The position numbers and the translations under genes were made by a program. Below are positions 50,679 to 60,452 of a stretch of 64,000 nucleotides of DNA, piece after piece. Location of the stretch: contig NC_044024.1 of the NCBI RefSeq assembly GCF_900496995.4, positions 19,718,698 through 19,782,697 of the forward strand, read 5' to 3'. How positions within the stretch are numbered: the first letter of the stretch is position 1; each line of letters begins with the position of its first letter. The notes beneath the pieces are model-generated. The model was not told the DNA's origin. It worked only from the letters and a program-made list of their open reading frames with translations, and made no database searches. Source of the DNA: Aquila chrysaetos chrysaetos. Lineage: Eukaryota; Chordata; Aves; Accipitriformes; Accipitridae.

Positions 50679-51832
50679 CTAGTATGCATGAGCTTATCTA
50701 AAATACATTAAAATTTTCTTGATTGAAGGTACCTGCTCCTATCACATACCCATTGACCACACCTCAAGTGCCTGTATATGGAATGGTAAGTGATGTGATT
50801 GTCTTGTATTCCTGAAAAACCTAGTTGCCTTCTCCAGTGGGTTTCATGGCAGGCATTATTATGCTGAAATCATCCTGCAACTTATATGTATTGTTTCATA
50901 AGGTGAATAGTGTGTGAAATCTGATAGCTTTTACACACTGTACATTGGAAGAGATGACTCTAAATTTTATACAGCAAGTTTTTAAAAACTTTTGACTTTA
51001 CTACATGTGCGTGTGTCAATGTGCTTATTTTCTACTATACTTACAATACGAAAAGATGTATCTTCTAGTACTAGTTTGAATTTTATATACCTGTTTTGTG
51101 GGGGTTTTGTTTTTCTAACAGGTACCTCCTCAGGTTGGAGCTGCTCCTTTGATGGCACCGCAGTCAATGATGTATACGCAGCCTGGTCTAAGGCCAACAA
51201 ATCCATTTGCACCTGTTTCTGAAACTCAGGTGAACTGTTTTCTTTAATCTTGAGGTCACATTGAAACTTCAGTCTTGATAAAAGCAACCAAATGCTTCAT
51301 GAAGGGCTACTAATGTCTTTCTGCATTTGAAAGCAAGAGGTTCCTCAGTCCAGGGCAACAGCTTTTGCTGGCGAGGAAGCAAATTCAGATGGTGAGAGCA
51401 TGCAAATGTAGGAAGCAAGGAAGAAAGTAAAAACCAGAGATTTAGTGGCTCACTTCTCACTGTGTCAATATTAAGAAAATGGGAGTGGTGAAGATACGTA
51501 GAACTTAGACTTGCTATGATATTAGCTGGATACTTGGTTTAGTCATACTGACTACAGCAGTGGCGAAAGCTTTCTGAAGGATCGGGTGGTGGGGAAGTGA
51601 AAAAGGCATGGACAAGAGATCATTCAAGTTGAAGAAACTATGTACTCCTGTCATCCAAGTATGTTGGTCTTAATGTTCTTTGGGGATTTTTTTAAAGTGC
51701 CAAAACCTATAGTCTTAACTTGCAAGTAACAAGGCAGTTGAATAGATTCATAATTCTAAAATACTGAGAAACCATGTGTTATGTAAGTGGCATTAATATG
51801 TAATCTCTACTTCACAGATACAGTTTATGTAG
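22457..51832 (+). CDS. PICALM-like ANTH-domain clathrin assembly protein (third PICALM/AP180 paralogue), full gene
   Basis: Twenty-two coding exons join with matching phases and GT/AG borders into 687 residues plus stop. Residues about 14-285 form the ANTH domain, which binds PtdIns(4,5)P2 and recruits clathrin at the plasma membrane. The lipid-binding Lys28, Lys38, Lys39 and Lys40 (MGPKKKHLD) are present, and Leu219 and Met244, known in human CALM to bind R-SNAREs such as VAMP8, are also kept. The unstructured tail has DLF (374-376), DLFDL (392-396), DIFDM and [11 protein letters not shown], as expected for AP-2 and clathrin contacts, and NPF at 674-676 for EH-domain partners. It ends IQFM like PICALM. 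Identity to PICALM is high in the ANTH domain but many positions differ ([29 protein letters not shown]), and the tail differs strongly from PICALM and SNAP91. I infer a separate paralogue. No gene symbol is given because the accepted one is not certain to me. Confidence 0.9.
22731..22745. repeat. G homopolymer, 15 nt, in intron 1
   Basis: Run of G just inside intron 1, the last of a series of G-runs that flank the promoter on the coding strand. Confidence 0.9.
26719..26748. repeat. C homopolymer, 30 nt
   Basis: Uninterrupted C-run in otherwise AT-rich intron 1. On the antisense strand it is a G30 tract able to form G-quadruplexes. The exact length is uncertain. Confidence 0.9.
30559..30701 (+). 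CDS. PICALM-like coding exon 2
   Basis: Residues 44-91, beginning [18 protein letters not shown] and ending HHLMMYGNE. This is core ANTH helical sequence. The Val of human PICALM in HHLMVYGNE is Met here. Acceptor TTTAG, donor GTAAGA. Confidence 0.95.
33527..33602 (+). CDS. PICALM-like coding exon 3
   Basis: Residues 92-116, [20 protein letters not shown] onward. The segment [13 protein letters not shown] differs from NLSNFLDKSGLQG of PICALM, one of several ANTH differences that mark a paralogue. Acceptor AACAG, donor GTAAGG. Confidence 0.95.
34460..34562 (+). CDS. PICALM-like coding exon 4
   Basis: Residues 117-150, starting with the shared motif [18 protein letters not shown] and ending VDFTKMKRG. 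Acceptor TTTAG, donor GTAAGA. Confidence 0.95.
34748..34841 (+). CDS. PICALM-like coding exon 5
   Basis: Residues 151-182, [18 protein letters not shown] onward to LLDFD. ANTH domain. Acceptor GTAG, donor GTAAGT. The intron before it is only 185 bp. Confidence 0.95.
34944..35055 (+). CDS. PICALM-like coding exon 6
   Basis: Residues 183-219, including [18 protein letters not shown] and ending GIINLL with Leu219. Intron 5 is only 102 bp. Donor GTATGT. Confidence 0.95.
36152..36258 (+). CDS. PICALM-like coding exon 7
   Basis: Residues 220-255, [20 protein letters not shown] then [16 protein letters not shown]. It has Arg221 where PICALM and SNAP91 have Lys, and it keeps Met244. Donor GTAAAT. 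Confidence 0.95.
36871..36912 (+). CDS. PICALM-like coding exon 8
   Basis: 42-nt exon, residues 256-269, [15 protein letters not shown] strong polypyrimidine run of Ts precedes the CTAG acceptor. Donor GTCAGT. Confidence 0.93.
36913..41281 (+). other. Intron 8 of the PICALM-like gene
   Basis: About 4.4 kb of AT-rich intron with no exon recognised. It contains a diverged CR1-like patch at about 39,680-39,800. Confidence 0.8.
39670..39800 (+). mobile_element. Probable ancient CR1-like relic
   Basis: The order of short blocks (TTTCTTTGCATCTCTTGTAG, then GTGGGAGCTAGAATTGTGCTC, then AGTATTTCAGAGG) resembles an internal part of old amniote CR1 LINEs. The match is weak and by memory, so this is a tentative call. 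Confidence 0.35.
41282..41367 (+). CDS. PICALM-like coding exon 9
   Basis: Residues 270-297 and part of 298, [20 protein letters not shown] then TKEVSAAS. End of the ANTH-domain region. Donor GTGAGC. Confidence 0.94.
42455..42578 (+). CDS. PICALM-like coding exon 10
   Basis: Residues 298-339, [18 protein letters not shown] onward, then a charged stretch rich in Glu, Gln and Lys ([19 protein letters not shown]) that likely forms a helix. PICALM has an equivalent exon and SNAP91 lacks it, so this exon supports the PICALM branch. Confidence 0.94.
44459..44595 (+). CDS. PICALM-like coding exon 11
   Basis: Residues 340-384, [15 protein letters not shown] onward, a Ser/Thr-rich linker ending in [15 protein letters not shown] at 374-376 is a typical AP-2 ear motif. 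Here PICALM and this protein have diverged almost completely. Donor GTGAGA. Confidence 0.93.
44922..45025 (+). CDS. PICALM-like coding exon 12
   Basis: Residues 385-419, [18 protein letters not shown] onward to SSAWGG. It contains DLFDL. The DLLDLQPTF segment of PICALM is the counterpart. Donor GTGAGC. Confidence 0.93.
45923..46069 (+). CDS. PICALM-like coding exon 13
   Basis: Residues 420-468, [20 protein letters not shown] then [10 protein letters not shown] to [13 protein letters not shown] resembles the LDLFAMKP of SNAP91 more than anything in PICALM. The exon is chained by phase and a clear acceptor (CTGAAAG), but it may be alternatively used. Confidence 0.85.
46535..46594 (+). CDS. PICALM-like coding exon 14
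   Basis: 60-nt exon, [20 protein letters not shown]. Both borders keep the reading frame, so it can be skipped without frameshift and may be alternative. Acceptor GAAG, donor GTAATT. Confidence 0.75.
46689..46799 (+). CDS. PICALM-like coding exon 15
   Basis: 111 nt, [14 protein letters not shown] then [23 protein letters not shown] corresponds to NVDFESVFG of PICALM. In-frame and skippable. Intron 14 is 94 bp. Confidence 0.92.
47679..47810 (+). CDS. PICALM-like coding exon 16
   Basis: 132 nt, [18 protein letters not shown] and on to the conserved [14 protein letters not shown] found in PICALM and SNAP91. Donor GTAAGT. Confidence 0.95.
47932..47962 (+). CDS. PICALM-like coding exon 17
   Basis: 31-nt exon, [11 protein letters not shown] with its split end codons. 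It corresponds to NLGIGNGTTKK of PICALM. Acceptor CCCCCAG, donor GTAAGT. Confidence 0.92.
48446..48566 (+). CDS. PICALM-like coding exon 18
   Basis: Residues 580-620, [20 protein letters not shown] then [20 protein letters not shown]. EKKLTGGxNWQ is shared by PICALM and SNAP91. Donor GTAATT. Confidence 0.95.
48900..48941. repeat. CA dinucleotide microsatellite
   Basis: About 15 CA units followed by CGCA units, in intron 18. Confidence 0.95.
50554..50577 (+). CDS. PICALM-like coding microexon 19
   Basis: 24-nt exon encoding NGVHYPGY, with acceptor CCAG and donor GTAAGT. As I recall, human PICALM has an alternatively spliced in-frame exon encoding a similar NGMHFP peptide at the same place, so this one is probably alternative too. 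Confidence 0.8.
50646..50670. repeat. TA dinucleotide microsatellite
   Basis: Simple TA repeat in the intron between exons 19 and 20. Confidence 0.95.
50729..50785 (+). CDS. PICALM-like coding exon 20
   Basis: 57 nt, [19 protein letters not shown], the counterpart of the PICALM segment APPVMAYPATTPTG. Donor GTAAGT. Confidence 0.92.
51122..51229 (+). CDS. PICALM-like coding exon 21
   Basis: 108 nt, [20 protein letters not shown] then [16 protein letters not shown]. Contains the NPF tripeptide (674-676). Donor GTGAAC. Confidence 0.94.
51818..51832 (+). CDS. PICALM-like last coding exon
   Basis: After the acceptor TTCACAG only four codons and the stop remain (IQFM, TAG at 51,830-51,832). PICALM ends with the same four residues. 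Too short to be found by open-frame scanning, and placed by homology of the C-terminus. Confidence 0.9.
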   Translation: MQFM

Positions 51833-54800
51833 ATCCGCCAAAGCAGCAAGTTGTGAGAACAACCAAATACTGGTAAAAAAAGAAAAGACTGGATTTCAAT
51901 CTTTCCATGATGTATTCCAGAACAGGGCAACTGTTTCTTCCCTGTATAATACAACATTATTTTGAATTGCAATGCTTCAGAGATTCTTGTTTATAACAGT
52001 CACTGCAGTGTGAAGTCATGTTTGTTCACTGATTTTTTTTTTTTTTTTTAACTGCTCAGCAGAAAATGTATTTTATTGAGGTTGACTCAGAAGGTACAAG
52101 CTGGATTATCATCTTCAAAGCTGAGAAGAGGGGTTACATGATTGCTCTACAACCTTATTCATCAGTGGATTACCTTAGGAAGTTAACTGAGGATGTCAAA
52201 GCTATTTATTTTCTCCATAAATTCTGTGGCTGTTGTAACCAAGACACAATACAAATGAAGTCAAGCAATAAAATTTTTATGTGCTCTGATAAATACTCTG
52301 ATAGAGCAATGCTTGCATTATCATAAGGCCAATATTGTGTGAAATCAGACAGCTTTTTCACATTAGAATAGCTTAAAGTAATTTGCAAACTTTATAATGT
52401 GAGTTTGAAATGCTGTGAATCACAAGATATATACATATTTTATATATATATATATATATTAAAAATAATAAATTGCTCCATTGGTATGTCAGTGTTACAT
52501 GGCTAGTTGAAAGAGCCAGGCTCTGAAACGGGCTGAAAGTCTGTGATGGAGTAGGGGAACCAAGTGTGGTACAGAACAGCATGTGCAGCCTCCGACAGGT
52601 GACAGCAGCTGCACTTCCATCGAGTACCTTCTCTGCAGATAGCATCTTTCATAGCTCAAGGAAGAGTAGCTTTGGGAGCCAGTGAATGGAGGTATCCCTG
52701 AGAGCAGCAAATGGGAGCCACTTGAAAATCTTGTTGCTATCTGCGAGAGAGTCAAGAGATCCAATTTTTTTAAAAGTCCATTAGGTCAAAAGAAGCAAAC
52801 CTTGCAATAGTGCCAACACTTGTGAACTGGCAACTAAATTGAAATTATTCAGCTGTAGAGAATAGCTTGTGCTGCTTTTCTGAAATAAGAACCTAGTTGT
52901 AAACCATATAAAAGTAATTATTTTTAAAGGTGTAAATATGTGCAAACTTTTAGATAATCTTTTCTTTAATGCTGCAGTAATCTTTCTTCTGTAGTAATTT
53001 CAAGGTAAAAATGCTATGTTAAGAAATCCAGACTCTTTTGAGAGGAAAATCTTTTAAATCAACTAATTTATGAAGTATGCTATTCATGATGGGTCAGATG
53101 TGTACAGACTTCTGGCACATCTTTTGTATTTAACAATCTTCCTCCAAAACTGAAATCGGCTCTGAAAATGCCTTATCTTGTATTTTTCAATGTCTGATAA
53201 AAAGTGATAGCATTAAAAAAAAAAAAAAAAAGCAGTTCATAACAAGTAAATGGAATTGGGAACAACCTTTCTTCCAGAAGTTTAGTGGCAGAATACAATG
53301 AGAAGCTCTCCTGTAAAATGACTTCTTCTAATGATTAATATTAAAGCTGAGTTTTCAAAAAGTGAATAGTTTTCTATTGTTACAATAATTAGACCTCCAG
53401 AGTAGCATGTCTTTTATCTTTTGGGGAGTCTGTGATTGCGGAAATATCTCTGACTCTCACTATGAATGCAAATAGGCCTGAGAATCTTGTCAAATGGTCC
53501 TGTAGAGAACTTCTAAAATACACCACTTTCCTCATAGTGGGAACAAGCCTTCTCCTTTTCTAAATACTTAGTTCTGTCCAAAGAGTGTAAAAGAAGTATT
53601 TCTTAACCCTATGGAAATATTTTTGCCAAGTGAAACAACCCAAAAGAAACAAAATAATAAACTACCCCACAAGCCTTGCAATCTGTAACCACTAACTTCT
53701 GGGAAATGTAACCTTGCAGAAATTTAAAACTCAGAGTTTCTGAATGTGTATCGATTTGATTTTTTTTTTTTTTTTTTTTTAAAGAATTTGGACCGGTATA
53801 TAGCAATTTAATATTCAAGTTTGAATTACAAAGGGCTTCAAGCTTTAATCCACCTTTATTGGGTTGAACAATTGTACAATGTTAAGCCAATGAGTTCTTC
53901 AGTGCCTATAGTTACCCTCCATGTGATGAGGGAATAGATGCCATTTAGAATGGGTCATTGTGTTGAGGGGACTGTTTATTTAAGAAATAGTGAATTCCAT
54001 TGATTTATTCAGCATTGAAAAGTCTTGAGTTCAAACTAGACCAGTACATGTAGTAATAAATGTCTGGGCATTAATGACAGAGCTGAGAGCGTTATAAGCA
54101 GGCAGTTTCTAGCACTGTAAGCTGTTAGGTCTCTTTCTCATACTGAGTTGTATAAGTAATAATCCATTATTTTAATAAAAATATGCAAATAAATGCCTGG
54201 CAAACAGTATATATTTGTTATAACTTTATTGCAGAGCATTCTGAATATCTGGAATGTACTTTGCTCAGAAATGGATTTTAGTACTAGGTATAGTTTGCAC
54301 TACTTTTGATTTGCTCTGGATTTTTTAATGGTTCTTTAGTATGCTTTCTTGTAGCAAAGCTGTCTGATACCAATTTATTTAGTATTAAAAAAGGAGAAAC
54401 AGCCACAAAGTACATCCTAAAAACTTTATAAGCTACCTTCTTTTTAGTCTTGTTCAGAATGTTTGATACATTAAAACACAGCTTTCAGATTTATCCTTAT
54501 GAAGAAAAGATTGCTTTGCACACTCATCTCTGTGCTGAAGTGCACAGGACTGGTTTTTGCCAACCTCTTTCTTGTGCACACATTGGAACACAAAATGGCA
54601 GAGTACTGTGTTTTAAATAATGTTGTTCATACATTAGAAGTGAAAAACAAGGACTTAAGATGCTGTCAAGGCTTTTATGGCTCAGAAGTTGTTCTCAAAA
54701 AAAAACCAACAAAAACAACAACAACAACAAAAAAAAAACCAACAAAAAAAAACCGCTCTGAAGACAAAGGTTGTTCTTGAAGGGTAACTGTAATAGCCCA

Positions 54801-56350
54801 CAAGAATTGCAAATAGTAGTTGCGATGAGTAAAACACTGAAGAGAGATGTATATAAATGTGACTTTCCCTTTTGTTTCCTTCCAACTTGTTTGATCAGAA
54901 TCCTGTTCTGAATACTTCAGAAAGCAGATAACTAAGATGTCACTCCATGTTTGTCTGAACAAGGAGGAGGACTTGAAATACGCTGAGCGCTTTCCATTAT
55001 TGTACTTTAGTGGGTCATTCAAGCCTAACTGTTGGGACTTCATGCTGCTACAGGGAGGCTGTCTTTCGTGGGGTATACCATAGGATAACTTCTGGGGGAA
55101 TTTGGAAATGTTGATTGTGTTAGGCCTGTTGGACTTGAAAGTGTACCTCTTTTTAAATAACTGGGGTTTTCTAATGTTCTCTAGATATAGTTTGACTTTG
55201 CCTCCAAGAAGTTACTGAATTGAGTTTTTTTTAATTTTGGACATGTACTAGAGAAATCTCAGTTCTGTGCACATAGTGGTGGAATAACTTGTAGGTAAAA
55301 ATAACAAATGGACTTTTGTTTAAAAACAAACAAACAACAAACACACAAAAAAAAACACCAACAAAAAAACCTTCTGACTACAAGATTGAATACAGGGTGT
55401 ATCCCCATCTGGGTTTTTTGATGTGTGGCAGGGAGGGTGGGGTTACAATTAGAATAGTATGCACTGTGGATCGGTGCTTAATTTGTACATAAAAAGGAAA
55501 ACTTTGTTTTGGGTAGTTTGTATTGTAAGGACAACATCTAAAGGCACTGTGTATCAGTCATTTATTTCCATTTAAAAGATTATATTTTTGAGCAATGGAA
55601 ACTGTACATGTTATCATTTATACATTACTGATAGCTAGGAATATAGAAAACCTGTTGCTATTACGCTGAAGATGTATCTGACTTGTCATTGATATATACG
55701 TTGCTGTATCACTACTTTATGCAGATTCTCATGATCATTTATTTAAAGAGATGGTAGTAACTGGTAGAGTTACAACAGGAATTGTAACATCAAACCTTTT
55801 CAGTATATCTCAAACGTATATCCTTGTGATTAAGTTTAATCCTTTACCAAATGTTTGGCTGGAATTTCGTCTTGGAGCAATGACAAAATAGGTGCTGGAA
55901 CAGATTTCCCTCACCCCAACCCACACTTTACATTATTTATTTAATAGGTCTTGTTTTGTATGTTATGTTTTTCCCCGTAACAGGTTTGTGCCTTTTATTG
56001 GATATTTATTTAAAAGGAGCTACTATAATTTAGGTTGTTCAGGCTCTTTTTTCAGATGTATTCTTGTACAGCTGTTCCTTTACATGGGTTCCTTCATTTT
56101 ATAAGAATACAGAATGTGTGGAAAATACACTAGCCACAAACTGGAAAAAAAAAATAAAAATTGAGGGTTTATGTTCTACGAATTAATAATTTTTTAAAAA
56201 GAAGCCTAAGCACAAGACTGGCTGTGTGGATATTTTAATTGTGGAACTTCACAATTTGTTAATACACAAACTGTTTGTTTTTTAAAAACTGCTCATATCC
56301 AATTATTTGATGAAACAAGTTTTGGAAAAAAATAAACTTTGGCACATGTG
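51833..56350 (+). other. 3' UTR of the PICALM-like gene
   Basis: About 4.5 kb of AT-rich DNA without exon structure. Possible poly(A) signals include AATAAA at 52,267-52,272, near 54,173, at 54,188-54,193 and at 56,331-56,336. The last is followed by a GT-rich element (GTATGTGTGTGATCGTTC), the best-formed cleavage site. A TA repeat (about 52,440) and A-rich repeats (about 53,215, 54,700-54,755 and 55,325) lie within. Confidence 0.7.
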
Positions 56351-56375
56351 AGGTATGTGTGTGATCGTTCTTTCT
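56331..56375 (+). terminator. Distal polyadenylation signal
   Basis: AATAAA at 56,331-56,336 with a GT-rich downstream element 15-35 bases later. It likely defines the distal 3' end of the PICALM-like transcript. Confidence 0.65.
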
Positions 56376-57020
56376 TGCGTTCTCAGGCTTAAGGCTTTCT
56401 GTAATACTCATAGCAACAGCTGAATTAGGATGCTTGATTAGTTTGTTACTCTTCTGGGTTTACATTTAATGTGGTATTATGCCTTATTCGGGTTATCAGT
56501 GTAGCTTAACTTCATCGGTTGACAAGTTTTGCTTTGATCCCGTTTTCCTTTGGGAGGTGGCGACTCTTTTTTCCTGTGCAGGGCCGTCGGAGTTGATGGA
56601 GGGGAGGACACAAAGCGGTTTGTATCGCGTGGGGCCGGCTCGGCCTTCTCTCCTGCGGTGTCCCGCGGCGTGCCAAGGAAAATGGCCAAGGGAAGTGGTT
56701 TTGTACCCTCAGCGTCACTACGGCGCGGGCGGCGAAAGGGCTGTTTTCACAAATCTGCATCTTACCGCGTAAAAAGTCTCAAGATCAAAAATCAACGGCA
56801 CGAAAAGGTTTAATTATGGAGCGTTTAACCCGTCACCGCTTCGGCGGAGCGCCGAGGGCCCGGACAAGGCCTGCTCACAGGACCTGTCCTCTGCAGCCGC
56901 GCCTTGTTCCTAGAGTCCCAGCCCCGAAGAGCGGTATTTTTAGCAGCTGGTGCTTTGTTTCATTTCGCTGTAGACATTCGTCTCCAGTTCGGAGCTCGAC
57001 CTGCTCCGCAGCTCGTCCCT
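56376..57020. other. Intergenic spacer between the PICALM-like gene and VBP1
   Basis: Composition rises from AT-rich to GC-rich toward the VBP1 island. Overlapping short frames are present on both strands, but no exon, RNA gene or repeat was recognised. Confidence 0.6.
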
Positions 57021-57029
57021 GCTGCGTCA

Positions 57030-57960
57030 CGGCCCCATGACGGAGCAGGAGGCCGCAGCACGGCGCTGGGAGCCGTGCCCTTCCCGCGCCGGACCGCTCC
57101 CGGCTTCCCGCAGGACGGTTGCTCCCGTTTCTGTCGTTCCCCATGTTACGCGTGCGGATTTTGCTGCTTTTACGTGGGGGAAAGGCAGGACGGAGCGCGG
57201 CGGCGGCGGCCGCCCGAGGAACCCGCGGCCCCCCCGGCCCCTCACACGCTCCCGCCGCCGCCCGCCCTGCAGGGGCGGGAACAGCCGGGCCCGCCCCCAG
57301 CCCCGGCCCACCAATGGGCGAGGCTATAGGACGGCCGCCGCCCCGCCTACCCCTACGGCGTCATCGCGTCGCTCAAACCCTGACAGCCAACGGCCGGGGT
57401 GGCGCTCGGCGCCGACGTTATGACGTACGAGCCCGGCGTCCCGGGGAAGGCCGCGCACGCACCGTCCGTTCCCCAAGATGGCGGCGGCCACCAGCAGCGA
57501 GACGGGGTGCGGCGAGGCGGCGGCGGGCGAGAAGCGCGGCCCCCTCGGCATCCCCGAGGCGGTCTTCGTGGTGAGCGGGGGGGGGGGCCGGAGGCGGTCG
57601 GAGGGAGCTGCGCTCCGGCGGCCGGGACCGGCCCCCGTGAGGCGGCACCTGCGGCGGGGCCGCGGCCTGGCGGGCGGGCGGGCGGTGCCTGAGGGAGCGC
57701 GGGCGGCGGGGCCGCTCCTCGCGGGGCCGGGCCGGGCCGGGCAGGGGGGGCTCAGCGGGAGCCGCCGGACCCTCCCCGCCGCCCCCCCCGGGCCCGGCCG
57801 GCCCTGCTCTGCCCGCGGAGCGTCCTGCGGCCGAGGCCCGAGGCCGCCCCGCGCCCGGGGGGGGCGGCGGCTTCTCCTCCCTCCAGAGCGGCAGGGTCCT
57901 GCGGTGTCCCGGGGGGGGCGGGCGTGCCCCGGTCCGCGGGGTTTGGAGGGGTCGGGTTGC
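57030..57960 (+). promoter_or_regulatory. VBP1: VBP1 CpG-island promoter
   Basis: CpG-dense DNA surrounds VBP1 exon 1. Visible sites are a GC box (GGGGCGGG, 57,272-57,279), CCAAT (57,311-57,315), a CRE-like TGACGTAC (57,421-57,428) and AAGATGGCGGC (57,475-57,485), a YY1-type site that overlaps the start codon. No classic TATA box is present. Transcription probably starts between 57,330 and 57,450. Confidence 0.75.
57478..57570 (+). CDS. VBP1: VBP1 (prefoldin subunit 3) exon 1
   Basis: 93 nt, 31 codons, from MAAATSSETGCGEAAAGEK to PLGIPEAVFV. The last ten residues match the conserved N-terminus of VHL-binding protein 1, and the preceding Ala/Gly/Glu-rich part is variable in the family. Prefoldin 3 is an alpha-type subunit of the hexameric cytosolic prefoldin, which hands unfolded actin and tubulin to the CCT chaperonin, and it also binds VHL. 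The ATG has purines at -3 and +4. Donor GTGAGC follows in phase 0. Confidence 0.93.
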
Positions 57961-60452
57961 TCGGTCTGGGTTCTGTCTCGGCGTTGTTCAGAATTAACGC
58001 GCTTTACAGCCAACTCCAGCCCCCGTTTTAAGCGTTACCGTCTTATTTCGGCGGCCGGCTCTCGTGCCAACGAAGAGCGTGTTATGAATGAACCCTCCCG
58101 TCACGCCTGTGTGTTTCATACCGACTAAGACGTGGCTCCTTGCGGCGGTTCCTCCTGCACGGAGCACGACGTTGCCGCTTCTGTTTCGTCTCCGATAATG
58201 CCGTACCGCGCTCCTAGCACCTTTCCCGGAGTCTTCCTCTCGTAATCTAGTTCTTGACCGTTGAGCAGGACCGCTCTTCGGAAGCGATCGCGGTGTCCAG
58301 CTAGGTTTCCCGACTTCTCGAAAACCAACAAATGTGTGTCTTTCAGAAAACAAGCTGAACTTGTTTATCCGACTTTAAAAAGTGATTTACCGAGCATTTA
58401 ATAATTCTGTTGACCGGTTGAAAAGAAGAATTCATCGACTTACGTGGTGACGTAATGCCAGAATTATCGGTTGTTCCCTTTCTGCTGTAAGCTAGCTCTT
58501 GGTGTGCTGTCTTGATTGCTACTTTATTTCGTTTGATCAATAAGTATTGATCAGACTGGCTATACCTGGCTGCCTTGGTGTCATCTTGAAACATCAGCTG
58601 TTTGCCCTGAATGCTTTGCTTATTGTGCTGCTTTATTACTGAGATTTTCTTGGATTTTGAAAATCTATATCTCTCCGATCTGTCTTGATACCTTTACCAG
58701 AGCTGTTTGGACCGATCAGGTATGACTGCTTTTATAGAAATAAATGGGTTTGACTTGCATTTTTTTATTTCTAGGTGTAGTACTTGTATTACCTATGTGT
58801 CTTGCTAGGGCATAGGTCCTGAATGAACAGGTACAGTACACTTGCTTTCAGTGCATCCAGATCCTACTTTTTCTTTAAGTTTCTTTAACACTTACTGAGG
58901 TCTGGCAAATCTTACTGGGATGTAAAACCATTGCTGCCTGCGGCTAACTTCCTTCCACCCCCTTATGGGAGACTGATGTAGATCAAGCGAAAGGAAAGGG
59001 CCGTGGCTTCAGCTGCCCTACGAGACCTCGATCGTCGTGACAGAGGAGAACTTGCGCTGGCTCTACAGTGGAGGTGGCCACCCTGGCAAGGAACAGGAGA
59101 TAACCAGCCTTAGCAAACACTTTGAGGGTGTCTGTCACATCCCTCGTTTTCATGCTGGTAGCTGTCGATGCAGTTCACGTTTGGTTCCACATTGTTCTCT
59201 TTTGATACTCGTGTCTGAAGTATCTCACGCGCTCTACCATTCGACCTGGGAGAGTTCTGGGGGTTGTGGCTTAGTTCTGTGCTTCTGTTCAGTTCTTCAT
59301 AACCTTATATCTGGATCTAAAACCCATTGAAGTTTCCTAATTCTCAGTGTTGAGAGGTGCTCTAATCAAATACAGCTATCTCTGCAGAAGAGATCCTCGA
59401 TGATGATCTTGGAGTACTTAGAGGTGGATGTTAAGATGGACTTTTTATTCAAAATAAGCATATGCTAGGAAGTTTTTAATGGTATTCTGCTCCACAAAGT
59501 GAAAATACTAGTGTCTTGAGGCTGGTTTTTTATTACAGCTTTTTTAGTCAGAAAATAGGTTTCTGTTTCAAAAACATTGTATACTATCGTGATGATAAAG
59601 ACTTCCTGGTCACTTGCTTGACAGTTCCCCCCACTGCATGCTACACAGGCTGTCTTACTGTGAATCTTGTCTTCAGAGATGTTTTCTCTAAGTGTCTTGA
59701 TTCAGTAGAGGCTCTTCAAACACTTATGGCAGATACCTTTTCTTAGGCATTGATCTATGGATTCTTGTGCCTCTTCAGATTTCAAGTGACATTAAGCACT
59801 AACTCAAGGTTTTACTGGAGTTTAAAAACCACTCCAGAGAGAACTTTCAACTCTGTTTTCTTTTGAGCTGTTATCCAGATGTTTCCAAATAAAATGCCTT
59901 CCTTATTCTGCCTTCCTTAGCATGTGTGTGAGTGGGAGGACAGGGGATGCAAATCTGAAAACGTGTGTCTCTTGTCATATTCTTTGTGTATGCCCATAGG
60001 TGATGACAGCTCTCTGCAGAAGCAGAATGAGTGCCGGTGGCTCTTCATTTGGGTCACCACTCAAAAGATAAACATAAGGCCGCATGGGGAATGTGCTATC
60101 CTGCTGTATTTCAGGGCTTTTACAGAGTGGTCGTGTGGCTTGGCTTGAAGTTTGCTAAGACTGTGTTACCTTTATGGTATACAACAGTGGTGTTTTGCCA
60201 GTGAATTTTCTTAGGTCCTTGGAGAACCTGTAAGGTAGTTCTGCAGTTGAGATGCTGCGTGACACACCATGAAGCAGGGATCCTAATAGCATTGACACCC
60301 AGCTCTGCTACAAAGCTGTTCTGTTCAAGCTCAAAGAAGTGACCGTGTCTCAGCCTTGCAGTTGGGTAAGATGGGCCAAAAGCCCAACCAGCGGGACTTG
60401 GAAGTTGCAGCTGGAAAACCTGGGTGGTAAATCTCAGCCCGCCTTGGACTGG

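Noticed and set aside
22457..51832. Simple assignment to PICALM or SNAP91
   Set aside because: The tail exons and many ANTH positions match neither, and the VBP1 neighbour does not fit the known location of either gene.
57324..58013. Minus-strand frame of 229 codons over VBP1 exon 1
   Set aside because: A CpG-island artefact with low-complexity Arg/Pro content, antisense to a real exon.
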